A DNA stretch of 38,139 nucleotides from Candidatus Zixiibacteriota bacterium (GTDB lineage: Bacteria; Zixibacteria; MSB-5A5; GN15; FEB-12), in contig JAHOYZ010000013.1 of assembly GCA_019038695.1 (NCBI GenBank), forward strand, positions 1 through 38,139, written 5' to 3'. The position numbers were made by a program, and so were the translations under genes. The notes under the pieces are model-generated. The model was not told where the DNA came from and made no database searches. It saw only the letters and a list, made by a program, of their open reading frames with translations. Below, piece by piece: positions 22,471 to 31,759 of this stretch. Positions within the stretch are counted from its first letter, which is position 1; every line of letters begins with the position of its first letter.

Positions 22471-22499
22471 TTGCGCACCGGTCGTAATTTGGTTACTAT
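22471..22499 (+). promoter_or_regulatory. Promoter of the thiolase operon
   Basis: TTGCGC (22471-22476), a 17-nt spacer and TACTAT (22494-22499). This predicts a leader of about 40 nt that includes the GGAGG site of the thiolase. Confidence 0.45.
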
Positions 22500-22546
22500 A
22501 GCACAACAATGCGAATGTGACATAGTAAAGAATGGAGGAAACGAGT

Positions 22547-23740
22547 ATGTCCGATCAAAACGAAGCCTACATCGTGTCTGCCTGTCGAAGCGCCATCGGG
22601 GTTCTTCACAGTCATCTTTCGGCTTTCACAGCCCCCCAATTGGGAGCCTTGGCGGTCAAAGAAGCTCTGGCTCGATCTGGAGTTGATCCTGTTGACGTTG
22701 AGGAAGTTATCATGGGTCAAGTAGTCCAGGGTGGCTCCAACCAAGCCCCGGCTCGCCAGGCCGCAATTCACGGCGGAGTACCGCCAGAGGCAGCTGCCAT
22801 GACTATCAACAAGGTGTGTGGCTCAGGATTGAAAGCCGTCATGCTGGCAGCGCAGTCGATCCGCGCCGGTGACCAGAATGTCATCCTCGCCGGTGGCATG
22901 GAATCGATGTCCAACGCACCGATGATTCTCTCCGCCGCGGTCAAACGAGGTACGAAATTCGGGCATCAGAAATTGATAGATATTATGCTCACCGACGGCC
23001 TTTGGGATAGTTTCAACGACTTCCATATGGGAGTGGCTGCGGAGTTGACCCAGAAGAAAACCAATATCACCCGCGAAGAACAAGACGAATTTGCCGCCAA
23101 TTCGCACCATAAGGCACTTGCGGCTCAGGAGGGTGGAAAATTCGACGCCGAGATATTCCCCATCGAGATCAAACAACGTAAAGGCGATCCTGTCATCTTC
23201 AACAAGGACGAAGGTCCCCGCCCCGGTATCTCGGTCGAAAAACTGGCAAGACTTCGTCCTGCATTCGAAAAGGGCGGCACTGTCACCGCCGGTAACGCTC
23301 CAGGACTGAACGATGGTTCCTCGGCGGCAGTTATTGTTTCGGGCACTTATCTCAAAGAAAAGGGTCTGACTCCGCTGGCGAAGATTATTGACTACGCGGT
23401 CGCCGGCACCAAACCCGAAGATTTGTTTTTCGCACCTATCTATGCTGTACAGAAACTGATGAAGAAAATGGATGTGGACATCAACCACTTCGACCTGATT
23501 GAAGCCAATGAGGCTTTCTCGGTCCAGGCATTGGCCGACGGCAAGGAACTTGGCTGGGATTGGGATCGCGTCAATGTACATGGCGGCGCGGTTGCTCTGG
23601 GACATCCCATCGGAGCGTCCGGTACGCGTGTTCTGACAACCTTGATCTATGCACTGAAAGATCGCGGCCTGAAAACCGGGCTGGCTACGCTTTGCCTTGG
23701 CGGTGGAAACGCCGTGGCTATGTCCATCGAAATATGCTGA
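22547..23740 (+). CDS. Acetyl-CoA acetyltransferase (thiolase)
   Basis: Cleaves 3-ketoacyl-CoA (or acetoacetyl-CoA) with CoA, or runs in reverse. From the ATG at 22547, which has GGAGG upstream, the product is 397 residues. The nucleophile C91 lies in NKVCGSGLKAVML, the histidine block is GGAVALGHPIGASG near residue 350, and the second catalytic cysteine is in ATLCLGGGNA near the C-terminus. NEAFSVQALAD is the usual NEAF motif. First gene of a four-gene operon; the dehydrogenase follows after 21 nt with its own ribosome site. Confidence 0.93.
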   Translation: MSDQNEAYIVSACRSAIGVLHSHLSAFTAPQLGALAVKEALARSGVDPVDVEEVIMGQVVQGGSNQAPARQAAIHGGVPPEAAAMTINKVCGSGLKAVMLAAQSIRAGDQNVILAGGMESMSNAPMILSAAVKRGTKFGHQKLIDIMLTDGLWDSFNDFHMGVAAELTQKKTNITREEQDEFAANSHHKALAAQEGGKFDAEIFPIEIKQRKGDPVIFNKDEGPRPGISVEKLARLRPAFEKGGTVTAGNAPGLNDGSSAAVIVSGTYLKEKGLTPLAKIIDYAVAGTKPEDLFFAPIYAVQKLMKKMDVDINHFDLIEANEAFSVQALADGKELGWDWDRVNVHGGAVALGHPIGASGTRVLTTLIYALKDRGLKTGLATLCLGGGNAVAMSIEIC

Positions 23741-23761
23741 TTGACTTAAGGAGAGATACTG

Positions 23762-24625
23762 ATGAATACAGATGACATTAAGAAAATAGCCATCATCGGC
23801 TGCGGCACGATGGGCAACGGCATCGCTCAAGTAGCTGCCACTACCGGAATTGATATTGTTCTGATTGATATCAAACAAGAATTCCTTGATCGCGCCATCG
23901 CCGGTATCGGGAAAAGTCTCGACCGCATGATCAAGAAAGAGAAAATCACTGAAGACGACAAAAAGTCCACGCTGGGACGCATCACTACCAACACCGAGTT
24001 GACAGCTGCCAAAGATGCTCAGCTGGTTATCGAAGCGGTAACCGAGGACCTGGACATCAAGCTCGACATCTTCAAAAAGCTCGAAGATATTTGCGGTCCC
24101 GAGGTCTATTTTGCCTCCAACACCTCCTCTTTGCCGATCACGCAACTGGCTGCTGTCACCAAACGGCCTGAGATGTTTATCGGGATGCACTTCATGAACC
24201 CGGTACCGATGATGAAGCTGATCGAGCTGATTCGCGGCATCGCAACCTCTGATGAGACCTATAATCTAATCGAGGGATTGGCCAAGAAACTGGGCAAGAC
24301 GCCTATTCTCGTGAACGATTTCCCGGGCTTCATTGCCAACCGCATCCTGTTGCCGATGATCAACGAAGCCATATACGCTCATTTCGAAGGCGTGGGAACA
24401 ATCGAAGCCATCGATTCAGTTATGAAACTCGGCATGGCTCATCCTATGGGGCCGTTCACACTTGCCGACTTCATTGGTCTGGACGTTTGCCTTGCGGTCC
24501 TGGAGGTTCTTCATGACGGTCTTGGTGATCCGAAGTATCGTCCGTGTCCGTTGCTGAAAAAGATGGTCCAGGCCGGGTACCTCGGTCGTAAGACCGGTCG
24601 CGGATTTTACGATTACAGCAAGTAA
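23762..24625 (+). CDS. 3-hydroxybutyryl-CoA dehydrogenase
   Basis: Oxidises 3-hydroxyacyl-CoA to 3-ketoacyl-CoA with NAD(P). The 287-residue product has the N-terminal Rossmann motif [15 protein letters not shown] (9-23). It also has the substrate block [14 protein letters not shown] and the catalytic histidine in [15 protein letters not shown]. The C-terminal helical domain contains [19 protein letters not shown]. Length and sequence fit the short single-domain Hbd/PaaH type. AAGGAGAG lies before the ATG. In the operon it supplies substrate to the thiolase. Confidence 0.94.
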   Translation: MNTDDIKKIAIIGCGTMGNGIAQVAATTGIDIVLIDIKQEFLDRAIAGIGKSLDRMIKKEKITEDDKKSTLGRITTNTELTAAKDAQLVIEAVTEDLDIKLDIFKKLEDICGPEVYFASNTSSLPITQLAAVTKRPEMFIGMHFMNPVPMMKLIELIRGIATSDETYNLIEGLAKKLGKTPILVNDFPGFIANRILLPMINEAIYAHFEGVGTIEAIDSVMKLGMAHPMGPFTLADFIGLDVCLAVLEVLHDGLGDPKYRPCPLLKKMVQAGYLGRKTGRGFYDYSK

Positions 24626-24636
24626 GGAGTCGAGTT

Positions 24637-25779
24637 ATGGATTTCAATCTCAATGAAGAGGATCTTGAACTCAAACAGATGGCTCAGGAATTTGCTGAGA
24701 AACGTCTCTATCCACGAGCCGAGGAAATGGACGAAACAGCGACTACACCACCGGAGCTAATTAAGGAAGTCGGCGAGTTGGGCTATCTGGGCTTCACAGT
24801 CCCGGAAGAACACGGTGGCATGGGACTCAGTACAACCGCGTTTGCCGGAGTGTTGGAAGAGTTCTGCGCGGCCAGCGCCGGGTTTGGAATCCTCCTGTCG
24901 GTCCATTGTTCCCTCTGTTGCGAAATCATCAAGCTGTTTGGCTCCGATGATCTAAAAAAGAAATACCTGCCAGAAATGGCGACCGGTGAGAAGATCGGTG
25001 CATATTGTGTCACCGAACCAAACGCCGGTACTGACCTGGCGGCCATCGCTACCACTTCCGAAGACAAGGGCGACCACTATCTCATTAACGGTACCAAAAC
25101 GTTTGTAACCAACGGCGGTCTGGCCGGAGTGTTTATTGTCTTTGCCAAAACCGACCCCGAAGCCGGACAACTGGGGTTGAGCTGTTTTGTAGTAGACTGT
25201 GATCTTGACGGCATTACTATCGGCAAACCGGAGCATAAGTGCGGCATCAAAGCCTCCGATACTCGCGAGGTCAATTTCGCCGATGTCAGAATCCCGAAAG
25301 AGAACCTCCTTGGCGAATTGGGTAAGGGCTTCATGATGGCGGTCACAATCCTCAATTCGGGCCGGATAGGTGTGTCCTTCCAAGCGACTGGAATTGCCCG
25401 GTCCGCGCTCGAAGAGGCTATCAAGTACTCGAAGGAACGTAAACAGTTCGGCAAACCGCTGGCTGCCTTTCAGTCATTGCAATTTAAGATGGCCGACATG
25501 GCCACCCGAATTGACGCCGGACGTCTCATGGCCTACCGGGCGGCCGGACTCAAGGATGCTGGCTTGCCTTGTCATCGAGAAGCATCAATGTCTAAACTGT
25601 TCTGCTCGCAGACAGCCAATTATGTCGTCAATGAAGCCCTCCAGATTCATGGCGGTTATGGCTACATGAAGGAATATGCCGTCGAACGTTACTTCCGCGA
25701 TGCCCGTGTGACAGAAATCTACGAGGGAACAACTGAAGCCCAAAAGCTGGTCATTTCCAGAGATCTACTGAAGGACTAA
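24637..25779 (+). CDS. Acyl-CoA dehydrogenase (first of two)
   Basis: FAD enzyme that introduces the alpha-beta double bond into acyl-CoA and passes electrons to ETF. The 380-residue product has the flavin-site motif YCVTEPNAGTDLAAI, the INGTKTFVTNGG strand, and RKQFGKPLAAFQSLQFKMADM. The C-terminal catalytic glutamate region is RVTEIYEGTTEAQKL. It resembles short-chain (butyryl-CoA type) enzymes, but isovaleryl-CoA is also possible given the methylcrotonyl-CoA genes nearby. Its ATG has AAGGAG upstream, 11 nt after the previous stop. No ETF genes are in the window. Confidence 0.93.
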   Translation: MDFNLNEEDLELKQMAQEFAEKRLYPRAEEMDETATTPPELIKEVGELGYLGFTVPEEHGGMGLSTTAFAGVLEEFCAASAGFGILLSVHCSLCCEIIKLFGSDDLKKKYLPEMATGEKIGAYCVTEPNAGTDLAAIATTSEDKGDHYLINGTKTFVTNGGLAGVFIVFAKTDPEAGQLGLSCFVVDCDLDGITIGKPEHKCGIKASDTREVNFADVRIPKENLLGELGKGFMMAVTILNSGRIGVSFQATGIARSALEEAIKYSKERKQFGKPLAAFQSLQFKMADMATRIDAGRLMAYRAAGLKDAGLPCHREASMSKLFCSQTANYVVNEALQIHGGYGYMKEYAVERYFRDARVTEIYEGTTEAQKLVISRDLLKD

Positions 25780-25782
25780 GCC

Positions 25783-26928
25783 GTGCTGAAGAAGAAACAC
25801 CAAGAATACCGGGAGAAGATTCGCGCCTTCGCTCTGGAGAAGATTGAGCCGTTGGCCAAGTCAATTGATGATGAGCAACGCTTCCCCGAGGAACAGCTCA
25901 AGTCATTAGCCGAGATGGGTCTGCTGGGGCTGCTTATCCCGGATGAGTTTGATGGTCGGCAGGTCGATACGATCAGCTATTCGATTGCCGTCGAGGAAGT
26001 ATCCCGGGTGTGTGGCTCGACCGGTATTACCATCGCCGCTCACAACTCGCTGGGAACATTCCCGATTCTCAAGTTCGGCAACAACGATCAGAAGATGAAG
26101 TATCTCCCCCGGGCTTCTCGTGGGGAATTGCTCGCCTTCGGATTGACCGAACCCGATGCCGGGTCTGACGCCGGTGGCACCAGATCAATGGCGCTTCGTG
26201 ATGGAGACGACTGGATCATTAATGGCACCAAGTGTTTCATCACATCAGCCACACCGGCTATGGCCACAATTGCTACCGCTCGAACATCCGACAAGCCCGA
26301 AGAGAAGGACATCACATCGTTCATTCTCGAAAAGGGCTGGGAAGGCTACTCGGTCGGCAAAAAAGAGAACAAACTGGGCCTGCGTGGATCCGATACAGCC
26401 TCACTGCATTTTGATGACATGAAAGTTTCTGATGCATACAGGCTGGGTGATATCGGCGATGGCTTCAAACAGATGCTCATAACACTCGACGGCGGTCGTA
26501 TTTCTATTGGCGCTATGGCGCTTGGTCTGGCTCAGGGTGCACTCGATTGTGCTTTGAAATACGCCGCCGACCGCAAGCAGTTCGGTAAACCAATCGTCGC
26601 CAACCAGGCCATCCAGCACAGACTGGCTGATATGGCGACCGAGATCGAAGCCGCCCGGTTGTTGATCTACGATTGCTCGGAGCGTAAAGATACCGGGGTT
26701 CCGTTCAGTAGTCATTCGGCCATGTGCAAGCTGTATGCCTCGGAAGTTGGTCGGCGTGCGGCGCACAGTGCTATGGAAATTCTTGGCGGGATCGGATACT
26801 ACACCGGTCCTTACCCGGTGGAACGTATCTGGCGGGATGTCAAGCTGTGCGAAATCGGCGAAGGTACTTCTGAGATACAGCGGCTTGTCATTGCGCGCGA
26901 TCTGTTAGCGTCGTTGAAGAAAGCATAG
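25783..26928 (+). CDS. Acyl-CoA dehydrogenase (second of two)
   Basis: A second FAD-dependent acyl-CoA dehydrogenase (381 residues) in tandem with the first. Motifs: GLTEPDAGSDAGGTRS, IINGTKCFITSA, RKQFGKPIVANQAIQHRLADM and the glutamate-bearing KLCEIGEGTSEIQRLVIARD. It starts at GTG 3 nt after the previous stop, so translation is probably coupled. The two proteins are clearly different, implying distinct chain-length or branched substrates. Followed by a strong terminator. Confidence 0.93.
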   Translation: MLKKKHQEYREKIRAFALEKIEPLAKSIDDEQRFPEEQLKSLAEMGLLGLLIPDEFDGRQVDTISYSIAVEEVSRVCGSTGITIAAHNSLGTFPILKFGNNDQKMKYLPRASRGELLAFGLTEPDAGSDAGGTRSMALRDGDDWIINGTKCFITSATPAMATIATARTSDKPEEKDITSFILEKGWEGYSVGKKENKLGLRGSDTASLHFDDMKVSDAYRLGDIGDGFKQMLITLDGGRISIGAMALGLAQGALDCALKYAADRKQFGKPIVANQAIQHRLADMATEIEAARLLIYDCSERKDTGVPFSSHSAMCKLYASEVGRRAAHSAMEILGGIGYYTGPYPVERIWRDVKLCEIGEGTSEIQRLVIARDLLASLKKA

Positions 26929-26934
26929 AAATAA

Positions 26935-26966
26935 AAGGACCGGAGCTTCAACTCCGGTCCTTCTTT
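26935..26966. terminator. Bidirectional terminator after the acyl-CoA dehydrogenase operon
   Basis: AAGGACCGGAG (26935-26945) pairs perfectly with CTCCGGTCCTT (26952-26962) around a 6-nt loop, with a T-rich tail. It serves the plus-strand operon and lies 33 bp past the end of the converging DUF5916 gene. Confidence 0.9.
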
Positions 26967-26999
26967 CGATAATCTGTCTCGATAACCTCACTATCGAAT

Positions 27000-29363
27000 T
27001 TACAGCTGGAACAAGTACTGCAGCTTGACGAAGAACTGCCGTGCGGTCAGGCACGTCTTGTCGTAGGGCCATCGATATTGACCAACGTATGCCGTTCCTT
27101 CCTTGTTGAGACCATATAGTTTCTCATAATCATTCGTCATGCCAACATAGAACATCGTGAACGGGTTAAGCCGGTATGTCAGTAGAGGATCAAAATCCCA
27201 CGTCTCGGAAAAATCATTGTACTGGGCAACAAACCGCAACGAAATCTCGCGCGTGAACTGTACACTCAGCTTACTGCGAGCAGTAAATCCCTTGAAGAGC
27301 ATAGCGTCGGTCTCCAGGTCACGGCTCTGAATGTAGCTGAACCAGTTCTCCACAAAAATGCGATCAAGCGGTTTTAGATCAAGCCACCCTCCGAGAGAAA
27401 TCTCTTTCCCCATCACGACCGCACCCCGGGCAATGCGATGACCGTAGCTTACGTTTCCTCCAAATGAAATCAGCTCACTCGGCTGCGTAGAAACACAAAT
27501 GTGTGTTGACCAGATATCATCAAACTGGACTCCGGCGTAATTCTCGCCACTTCTCATGTATTGAGCATGTATATTTGTCCGAGCCTTCCGAAGCTGCGCG
27601 GACATATTGAGGAAGACCCATTCGTCCTTGATCTTCCCTTCAGTATTCCAGATCCGTGCCACAAAGAAGTCCGGACGAATAGACTCTATGAGACCATTAT
27701 CGGACGGACGGATCGTATAGCCAGCCATCACACTCGCCTGACGGCGATTGTTGACTCGTTCATTTCCATTATCGGTTCGGAAGCGTGGGCCGAGTTCAGA
27801 GTACTGTGCACGAGCCCACACATCGCGCGCATCGTAATCTAGCAACCCTAAATAGCCATATCCCCAGAATGACTGTCCATCAAATCCCCCGGTCAGGTCG
27901 TCATCGAAGTAGTAATCGTTAAGACTGACCGCACTACCACTCTTATAGTCGTTGATTTCGAGGTCCGCTGTCAGTTCAGAATCGTCGGGTTCTTCCGTGT
28001 GACTTGCTGCAATTTGCCCACGAAGACGAAAGTTCTTGTTGAGTCGAAAAGAACCATCGAGGCTATAGAGCGAACCAGCTCCGCCGCCTTCGATTCGCCG
28101 ATCAGTTACCAACAATCCGACTTGGGAGTTATCGCCAAAGGTTTGTCTTGCCCGGAAGAAATTCGAGATGCTCTTGCCAACCCCAAAACTGGACGTACTC
28201 CCTTCCTCAAAGGGAATCACCATCGGGCTGTTCTCGTCATGCGCGACGAGATATGCGATGCTGGTTTTGTTGATACGAGCGGTCGCCTTGGCCGCAAAAT
28301 CCGGGTCGTTGATAGATCGCGTATAGACTGCCCCCATGAGGGTACGGAACAGATCGCTACCCTCCTGGAAAAACGGCCTCTTCTCCGGGAACGAAAGAGC
28401 TGTTGTCGAGTTCACATCAATCTGGTCGGCATCAGCCTCAACCTGACTGAAATCAGGGTTATAAGTAGCCTCGGTAGTGATATTGGATGTAATAGAATAC
28501 TTGGCGCTGATAGCCAGTTCCCCTTTGGCATCATCATTCTGAAAATCGAGCGGCGAACCAAGATCCCCTTCGGAGAACAACTCACCCGCCTGATAACCAA
28601 CCATAGCCGGAAGTATCTCGATCCCGCGACCGGGTTTGACATTTTCTATGCCAGTGATTGTCCCCCACTGACATGGCCAGCATGGCTCATCACGGTCATA
28701 AGCGGCCCATGACATCGTGTAGTGAGTCTCACGCCAATGATGACGCCAGAAATCTACTTTCCATTCCTGAACTTCCTGATTTGGAAAACGCAGGCTCGAA
28801 AAAGGGATTGCAATTTCAACCTGATAACCAGAATCGGTGACCTTGCCAGCTGATTCCCAAATAAGATCATACCGGCCATCCTCGCCAAAACCGTTGGACC
28901 AGATTGCATCCGCCTGAACACCACAGGCGTTGACGTTCATAGTGTAGGCCCAGGCGGCATCTCCATAGGTGTCGAGACAAAAACAGATATTGTCATCGCC
29001 ATACATTCGGTCTCGTTCACACAGCGATGTGCGAGTTTCGGCCGGGTCGTCATAGCAGACAAAAGCGACATAGAGATGATCGTCATCGTACGTCATGAAA
29101 GCCCGGGTATCCACCGGCGGTTTAACTTGATCGCCCGGATCATGTTCGGCGAAATTATCCGCCATCGCAGCCCCCTGCCAACCGGGGTCACCCAGATCGC
29201 CATCGACATGGATTGCCTGCGTGGTTTTCGTCACATGCAAACTCGGATGATATACGGGTGTGAAATCGTTATCGGCGATAGCTGATGCTGCGATTAGCAG
29301 ACACATCATCGCCAGTCCGAGACAGTAGTTGTGAGATCGTGAGATTCTTAGCAATGAAGCCAT
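27000..29363 (-). CDS. DUF5916 outer-membrane protein with CBM9-like domain
   Basis: A 787-residue exported protein. I start it at 29363, where AGGAAA lies 6 nt upstream, followed by a signal peptide (hydrophobic NYCLGLAMMCLLIAASAIA). Residues of about 45-240 match the carbohydrate-binding family 9-like fold seen in DUF5916 proteins (IHVDGDLGDPGWQGA, YDDDHLYVAFVCYDD, VEIAIPFSSLRFP). The remainder is a beta-barrel with repeated amphipathic strands ending in KLQYLFQL. A conserved FPEKRPFFQEGSDLF box follows the first domain. Such proteins are common in Bacteroidetes and relatives, often near peptidase or polysaccharide genes. Their role is not settled (surface binding or uptake). Single gene, with ATGCAT repeats upstream. 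Confidence 0.85.
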   Translation of the reverse strand: MASLLRISRSHNYCLGLAMMCLLIAASAIADNDFTPVYHPSLHVTKTTQAIHVDGDLGDPGWQGAAMADNFAEHDPGDQVKPPVDTRAFMTYDDDHLYVAFVCYDDPAETRTSLCERDRMYGDDNICFCLDTYGDAAWAYTMNVNACGVQADAIWSNGFGEDGRYDLIWESAGKVTDSGYQVEIAIPFSSLRFPNQEVQEWKVDFWRHHWRETHYTMSWAAYDRDEPCWPCQWGTITGIENVKPGRGIEILPAMVGYQAGELFSEGDLGSPLDFQNDDAKGELAISAKYSITSNITTEATYNPDFSQVEADADQIDVNSTTALSFPEKRPFFQEGSDLFRTLMGAVYTRSINDPDFAAKATARINKTSIAYLVAHDENSPMVIPFEEGSTSSFGVGKSISNFFRARQTFGDNSQVGLLVTDRRIEGGGAGSLYSLDGSFRLNKNFRLRGQIAASHTEEPDDSELTADLEINDYKSGSAVSLNDYYFDDDLTGGFDGQSFWGYGYLGLLDYDARDVWARAQYSELGPRFRTDNGNERVNNRRQASVMAGYTIRPSDNGLIESIRPDFFVARIWNTEGKIKDEWVFLNMSAQLRKARTNIHAQYMRSGENYAGVQFDDIWSTHICVSTQPSELISFGGNVSYGHRIARGAVVMGKEISLGGWLDLKPLDRIFVENWFSYIQSRDLETDAMLFKGFTARSKLSVQFTREISLRFVAQYNDFSETWDFDPLLTYRLNPFTMFYVGMTNDYEKLYGLNKEGTAYVGQYRWPYDKTCLTARQFFVKLQYLFQL

Positions 29364-29439
29364 CAGGTGTTTCCTTCTTCGCTTGACGTTCCACTTCAAT
29401 TCTCCGCTCGTCTTCAAATACGACGAGAGAGCCAACGTA

Positions 29440-29478
29440 TATGCATTACTTAACGATGCATAACTAAGAAAGATGCAT
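29440..29478. promoter_or_regulatory. Three ATGCAT motifs upstream of the DUF5916 gene
   Basis: ATGCAT at 29441-29446, 29456-29461 and 29473-29478. The first two form an inverted repeat TATGCAT-N9-ATGCATA. They lie 77-115 nt upstream of the start codon, a plausible operator region. Confidence 0.35.
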
Positions 29479-29583
29479 GAAATTGTATATGAATATCAGG
29501 AAGTTGAGCTATGCAATTTAGTGGATCGATATTGTCTTCATCTTCAACACCAAGTAGGTTAAGCAGCCTGTTCTCGTCGCCCT

Positions 29584-29642
29584 GAGCGGAGTCGAAGGGT
29601 GATAAAGGTCGAATGAGTTCCGTTCATGCTTCGACTCCGCTC
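29584..29642. repeat. Inverted pair of GAGCGGAGTCGAAG repeats
   Basis: GAGCGGAGTCGAAG (29584-29597) and its exact reverse complement (29629-29642) form a 14-bp inverted repeat. Each also sits in a small palindrome. The same unit occurs at 119-144 and, partly, near 18374-18389. The stretch 29364-29711 has no gene, only these repeats and the ATGCAT motifs. Confidence 0.6.
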
Positions 29643-29651
29643 AGCATGACA

Positions 29652-29678
29652 GTCAAGCCGACAGGCGGCTTGACCTAC
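29652..29678 (-). repeat. REP-like hairpin (GTCAAGCCG stem)
   Basis: Perfect 9-bp stem (29652-29660 with 29666-29674), ACAGG loop and CTAC foot. Paralogue of 3461-3487. It lies 34 bp past the end of the biotin carrier gene. Confidence 0.75.
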
Positions 29679-29711
29679 AAGACTAAAGGTTCCTCGCTAT
29701 GGGAACCGTGC

Positions 29712-30215
29712 CTACTCCGCCAGCTCCAACTCGATAATCGGACTGTCGGTATCGACCTGATCACCATCGGCGAAATTGATCGCCTTGACTTTGCCGTTAG
29801 CGCGACACAACACCGGGTTTTCCATCTTCATCGCCTCGACAATGACGAGCTGCTGCTTTTCGGTAACCTCGTCATCGACTTTGACCAACAGCTTGACGAT
29901 CTTGCCCGGCATGGGCGCAAAGACTTTGTCCTTCTCTCCCCCGGCATCTCCAGCACCTCCACCGAAAACATCATCCGAAGGTTCCCGCAACTCAATCAAG
30001 ACAGAATCAATATCAATATAGGTCGTTCCATCTTTGGCGCGAGCAGCAGCCACCTGCCGCCGGGTTCCATTGACGAAAGCGTGGAACAGATTGTCACCGG
30101 AGGGATAGAGTTCCACGACCTTGTTGTCAATTGTAACAAGAAAGGTCTCAGCCTTTTTCTCGACAGACGAGGTGACAGGGTCAGATCCCTCGATCAGAAA
30201 CTCATAGCTACTCAT
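29712..30215 (-). CDS. Biotin carboxyl carrier protein subunit
   Basis: Carries the biotin that shuttles CO2 between the biotin carboxylase and the carboxyltransferase. The 167-residue protein ends in a biotinyl domain with the VEAMKMEN motif (biotinylated K130). A glycine-rich linker lies at about 85-93. The N-terminal half (LFHAFVNGTRRQVAAAR, IDIDSVLIELREP) looks like part of the BT interaction domain of methylcrotonyl/propionyl-CoA carboxylase alpha subunits. Its ATG overlaps the end of the biotin carboxylase gene by 8 nt, so the two are translationally coupled. Together they equal one fused alpha subunit in length. Last gene of the operon. Confidence 0.9.
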   Translation of the reverse strand: MSSYEFLIEGSDPVTSSVEKKAETFLVTIDNKVVELYPSGDNLFHAFVNGTRRQVAAARAKDGTTYIDIDSVLIELREPSDDVFGGGAGDAGGEKDKVFAPMPGKIVKLLVKVDDEVTEKQQLVIVEAMKMENPVLCRANGKVKAINFADGDQVDTDSPIIELELAE

Positions 30216-31728
30216 TGATAGAATCTCCTATCTGCCAACTGCCGATGGTTTGCCAGGGCGACGGTGTGGCGAAATCACCTTCCTTCCCATTGTAGTCGCC
30301 GGCAGAGACCACCGCCTGGGCTGTAACACTGGCCGCAGCAACAGCGATTTCCCGGTATGCACCAAGATCAAGTTTTCGGTTAGCCATGTGTTCTGCGATG
30401 AAATCGGTATAGGTTCGCCCGGCCATAAACTCGGGATGCTGCATGACGTCAATCATGAACTTCTTGGACGTCTTGACCCCCAGAATCTTATAGGCGTTGA
30501 GAGCATCAATCATCTTCGTGACGGCCAACTCTCGCGTGGGAGCGTGGACAATCAGCTTCGCCAGAATCGGATCGTAGTCGATTGTGACTTCCATTCCGGC
30601 CACGATACCCGAGTCGACTCGCACCCCCGGCCCAACCGGCTCAGAGTAGTGAAGAATACTGCCGGTCGAGGGCATAAAGTTGTTTTCACCATCTTCAGCA
30701 TATATGCGGCACTCAATAGCATGTCCGCGCTGGGTGAGATTCTTTACCTGGTCGGATAATTCCAACCCGGCAGCTATACGAATCTGCTCAACAACCAGGT
30801 CCACACCTGCGACCATCTCAGTGATTGGGTGTTCGACCTGAATGCGGGTATTCATTTCGAGGAAATAGTATTTCCCACTTTCATCAAGAAGGAATTCAAC
30901 CGTCCCGGCACTGTAATAATCAGCCGCCTTGGCAACATTGACAGCATCGGCTCCCATGCGGGCGCGCAGGTCATCGTCAACCGCCACCGAGGGCGTCTCT
31001 TCAATGATCTTCTGGTGCCGTCGCTGGATAGAACACTCGCGCTCAAAAACGTGGATCGTGTTCCCATGGGTATCGCCGAGGATTTGGAATTCTATATGAC
31101 GTGGATTGACGATGTATTTTTCCAGATAGACGGTGTCGTCATCGAACGCATTCTTCGCTTCCCGTTGTGCCGCCTCAAGAGCATCCTCAAGTTCATCAGC
31201 CGTATGTACAACCCGCATCCCTTTGCCGCCGCCACCGGCCGCCGCCTTGATAATTACCGGGTAGCCCGCTTCCTTGGCCGTCTTCTTGTACAACTCGATA
31301 TCAACCGATGAATCTTTCATTCCCGGAATCAACGGAATACCGGCGTCGGCCATCTTGACACGTGAGGCCACTTTGTTGCCAAGCAACCTTATCGCCTCCG
31401 AAGATGGACCAATAAACGTAATTTTCTCCTCGCCACACCGCTTGACCAGAATTGGATTCTCGGACAGAAAACCATAACCGGGATGAATAGCATCGCAACC
31501 GGTTTCTTTAGCCGTATTGATAATCTTCTCGATATCCAGATATGATTCACGCGGCGGCGAAGCACCAATGTGTACTGCCTCATCGGCGAAGAAGCGATGT
31601 TTGCTCCCAGCATCGGCATCCGAATATACAGCTACGCACGGAATCCCGAGAGTCCGACAAGCGTTCATCACCCGGACAGCGATCTCAGATCGATTGGCCA
31701 CCAGTATCTTGTTGAACAGTTGCTTCAT
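30208..31728 (-). CDS. Biotin carboxylase subunit of acyl-CoA (methylcrotonyl-CoA) carboxylase
   Basis: ATP-dependent carboxylation of biotin on the carrier protein. The 506-residue product has the ATP-grasp core: KAAAGGGGKGMRVV (glycine-rich loop), EKYIVNPRHIEFQILGD, RECSIQRRHQKIIEE and EMNTRIQVEHPITE. About 50 residues beyond the usual end of AccC include PSPWQTIGSW, a piece typical of the BT domain in fused alpha subunits. Its neighbours, a methylcrotonyl-CoA carboxylase beta subunit and a methylglutaconyl-CoA hydratase, point to leucine degradation rather than fatty acid synthesis. This follows from context more than from its own sequence. Confidence 0.88.
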   Translation of the reverse strand: MKQLFNKILVANRSEIAVRVMNACRTLGIPCVAVYSDADAGSKHRFFADEAVHIGASPPRESYLDIEKIINTAKETGCDAIHPGYGFLSENPILVKRCGEEKITFIGPSSEAIRLLGNKVASRVKMADAGIPLIPGMKDSSVDIELYKKTAKEAGYPVIIKAAAGGGGKGMRVVHTADELEDALEAAQREAKNAFDDDTVYLEKYIVNPRHIEFQILGDTHGNTIHVFERECSIQRRHQKIIEETPSVAVDDDLRARMGADAVNVAKAADYYSAGTVEFLLDESGKYYFLEMNTRIQVEHPITEMVAGVDLVVEQIRIAAGLELSDQVKNLTQRGHAIECRIYAEDGENNFMPSTGSILHYSEPVGPGVRVDSGIVAGMEVTIDYDPILAKLIVHAPTRELAVTKMIDALNAYKILGVKTSKKFMIDVMQHPEFMAGRTYTDFIAEHMANRKLDLGAYREIAVAAASVTAQAVVSAGDYNGKEGDFATPSPWQTIGSWQIGDSINE

Positions 31729-31759
31729 TTCTAAACGTCACCTCATTGATTAAACAATC

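Noticed and set aside
22823-24190. Long minus-strand open frame (455 codons) opposite the thiolase and dehydrogenase
   Set aside because: It is antisense to two genes with full catalytic motifs and ribosome sites, and its translation has low-complexity composition with no recognisable motif.
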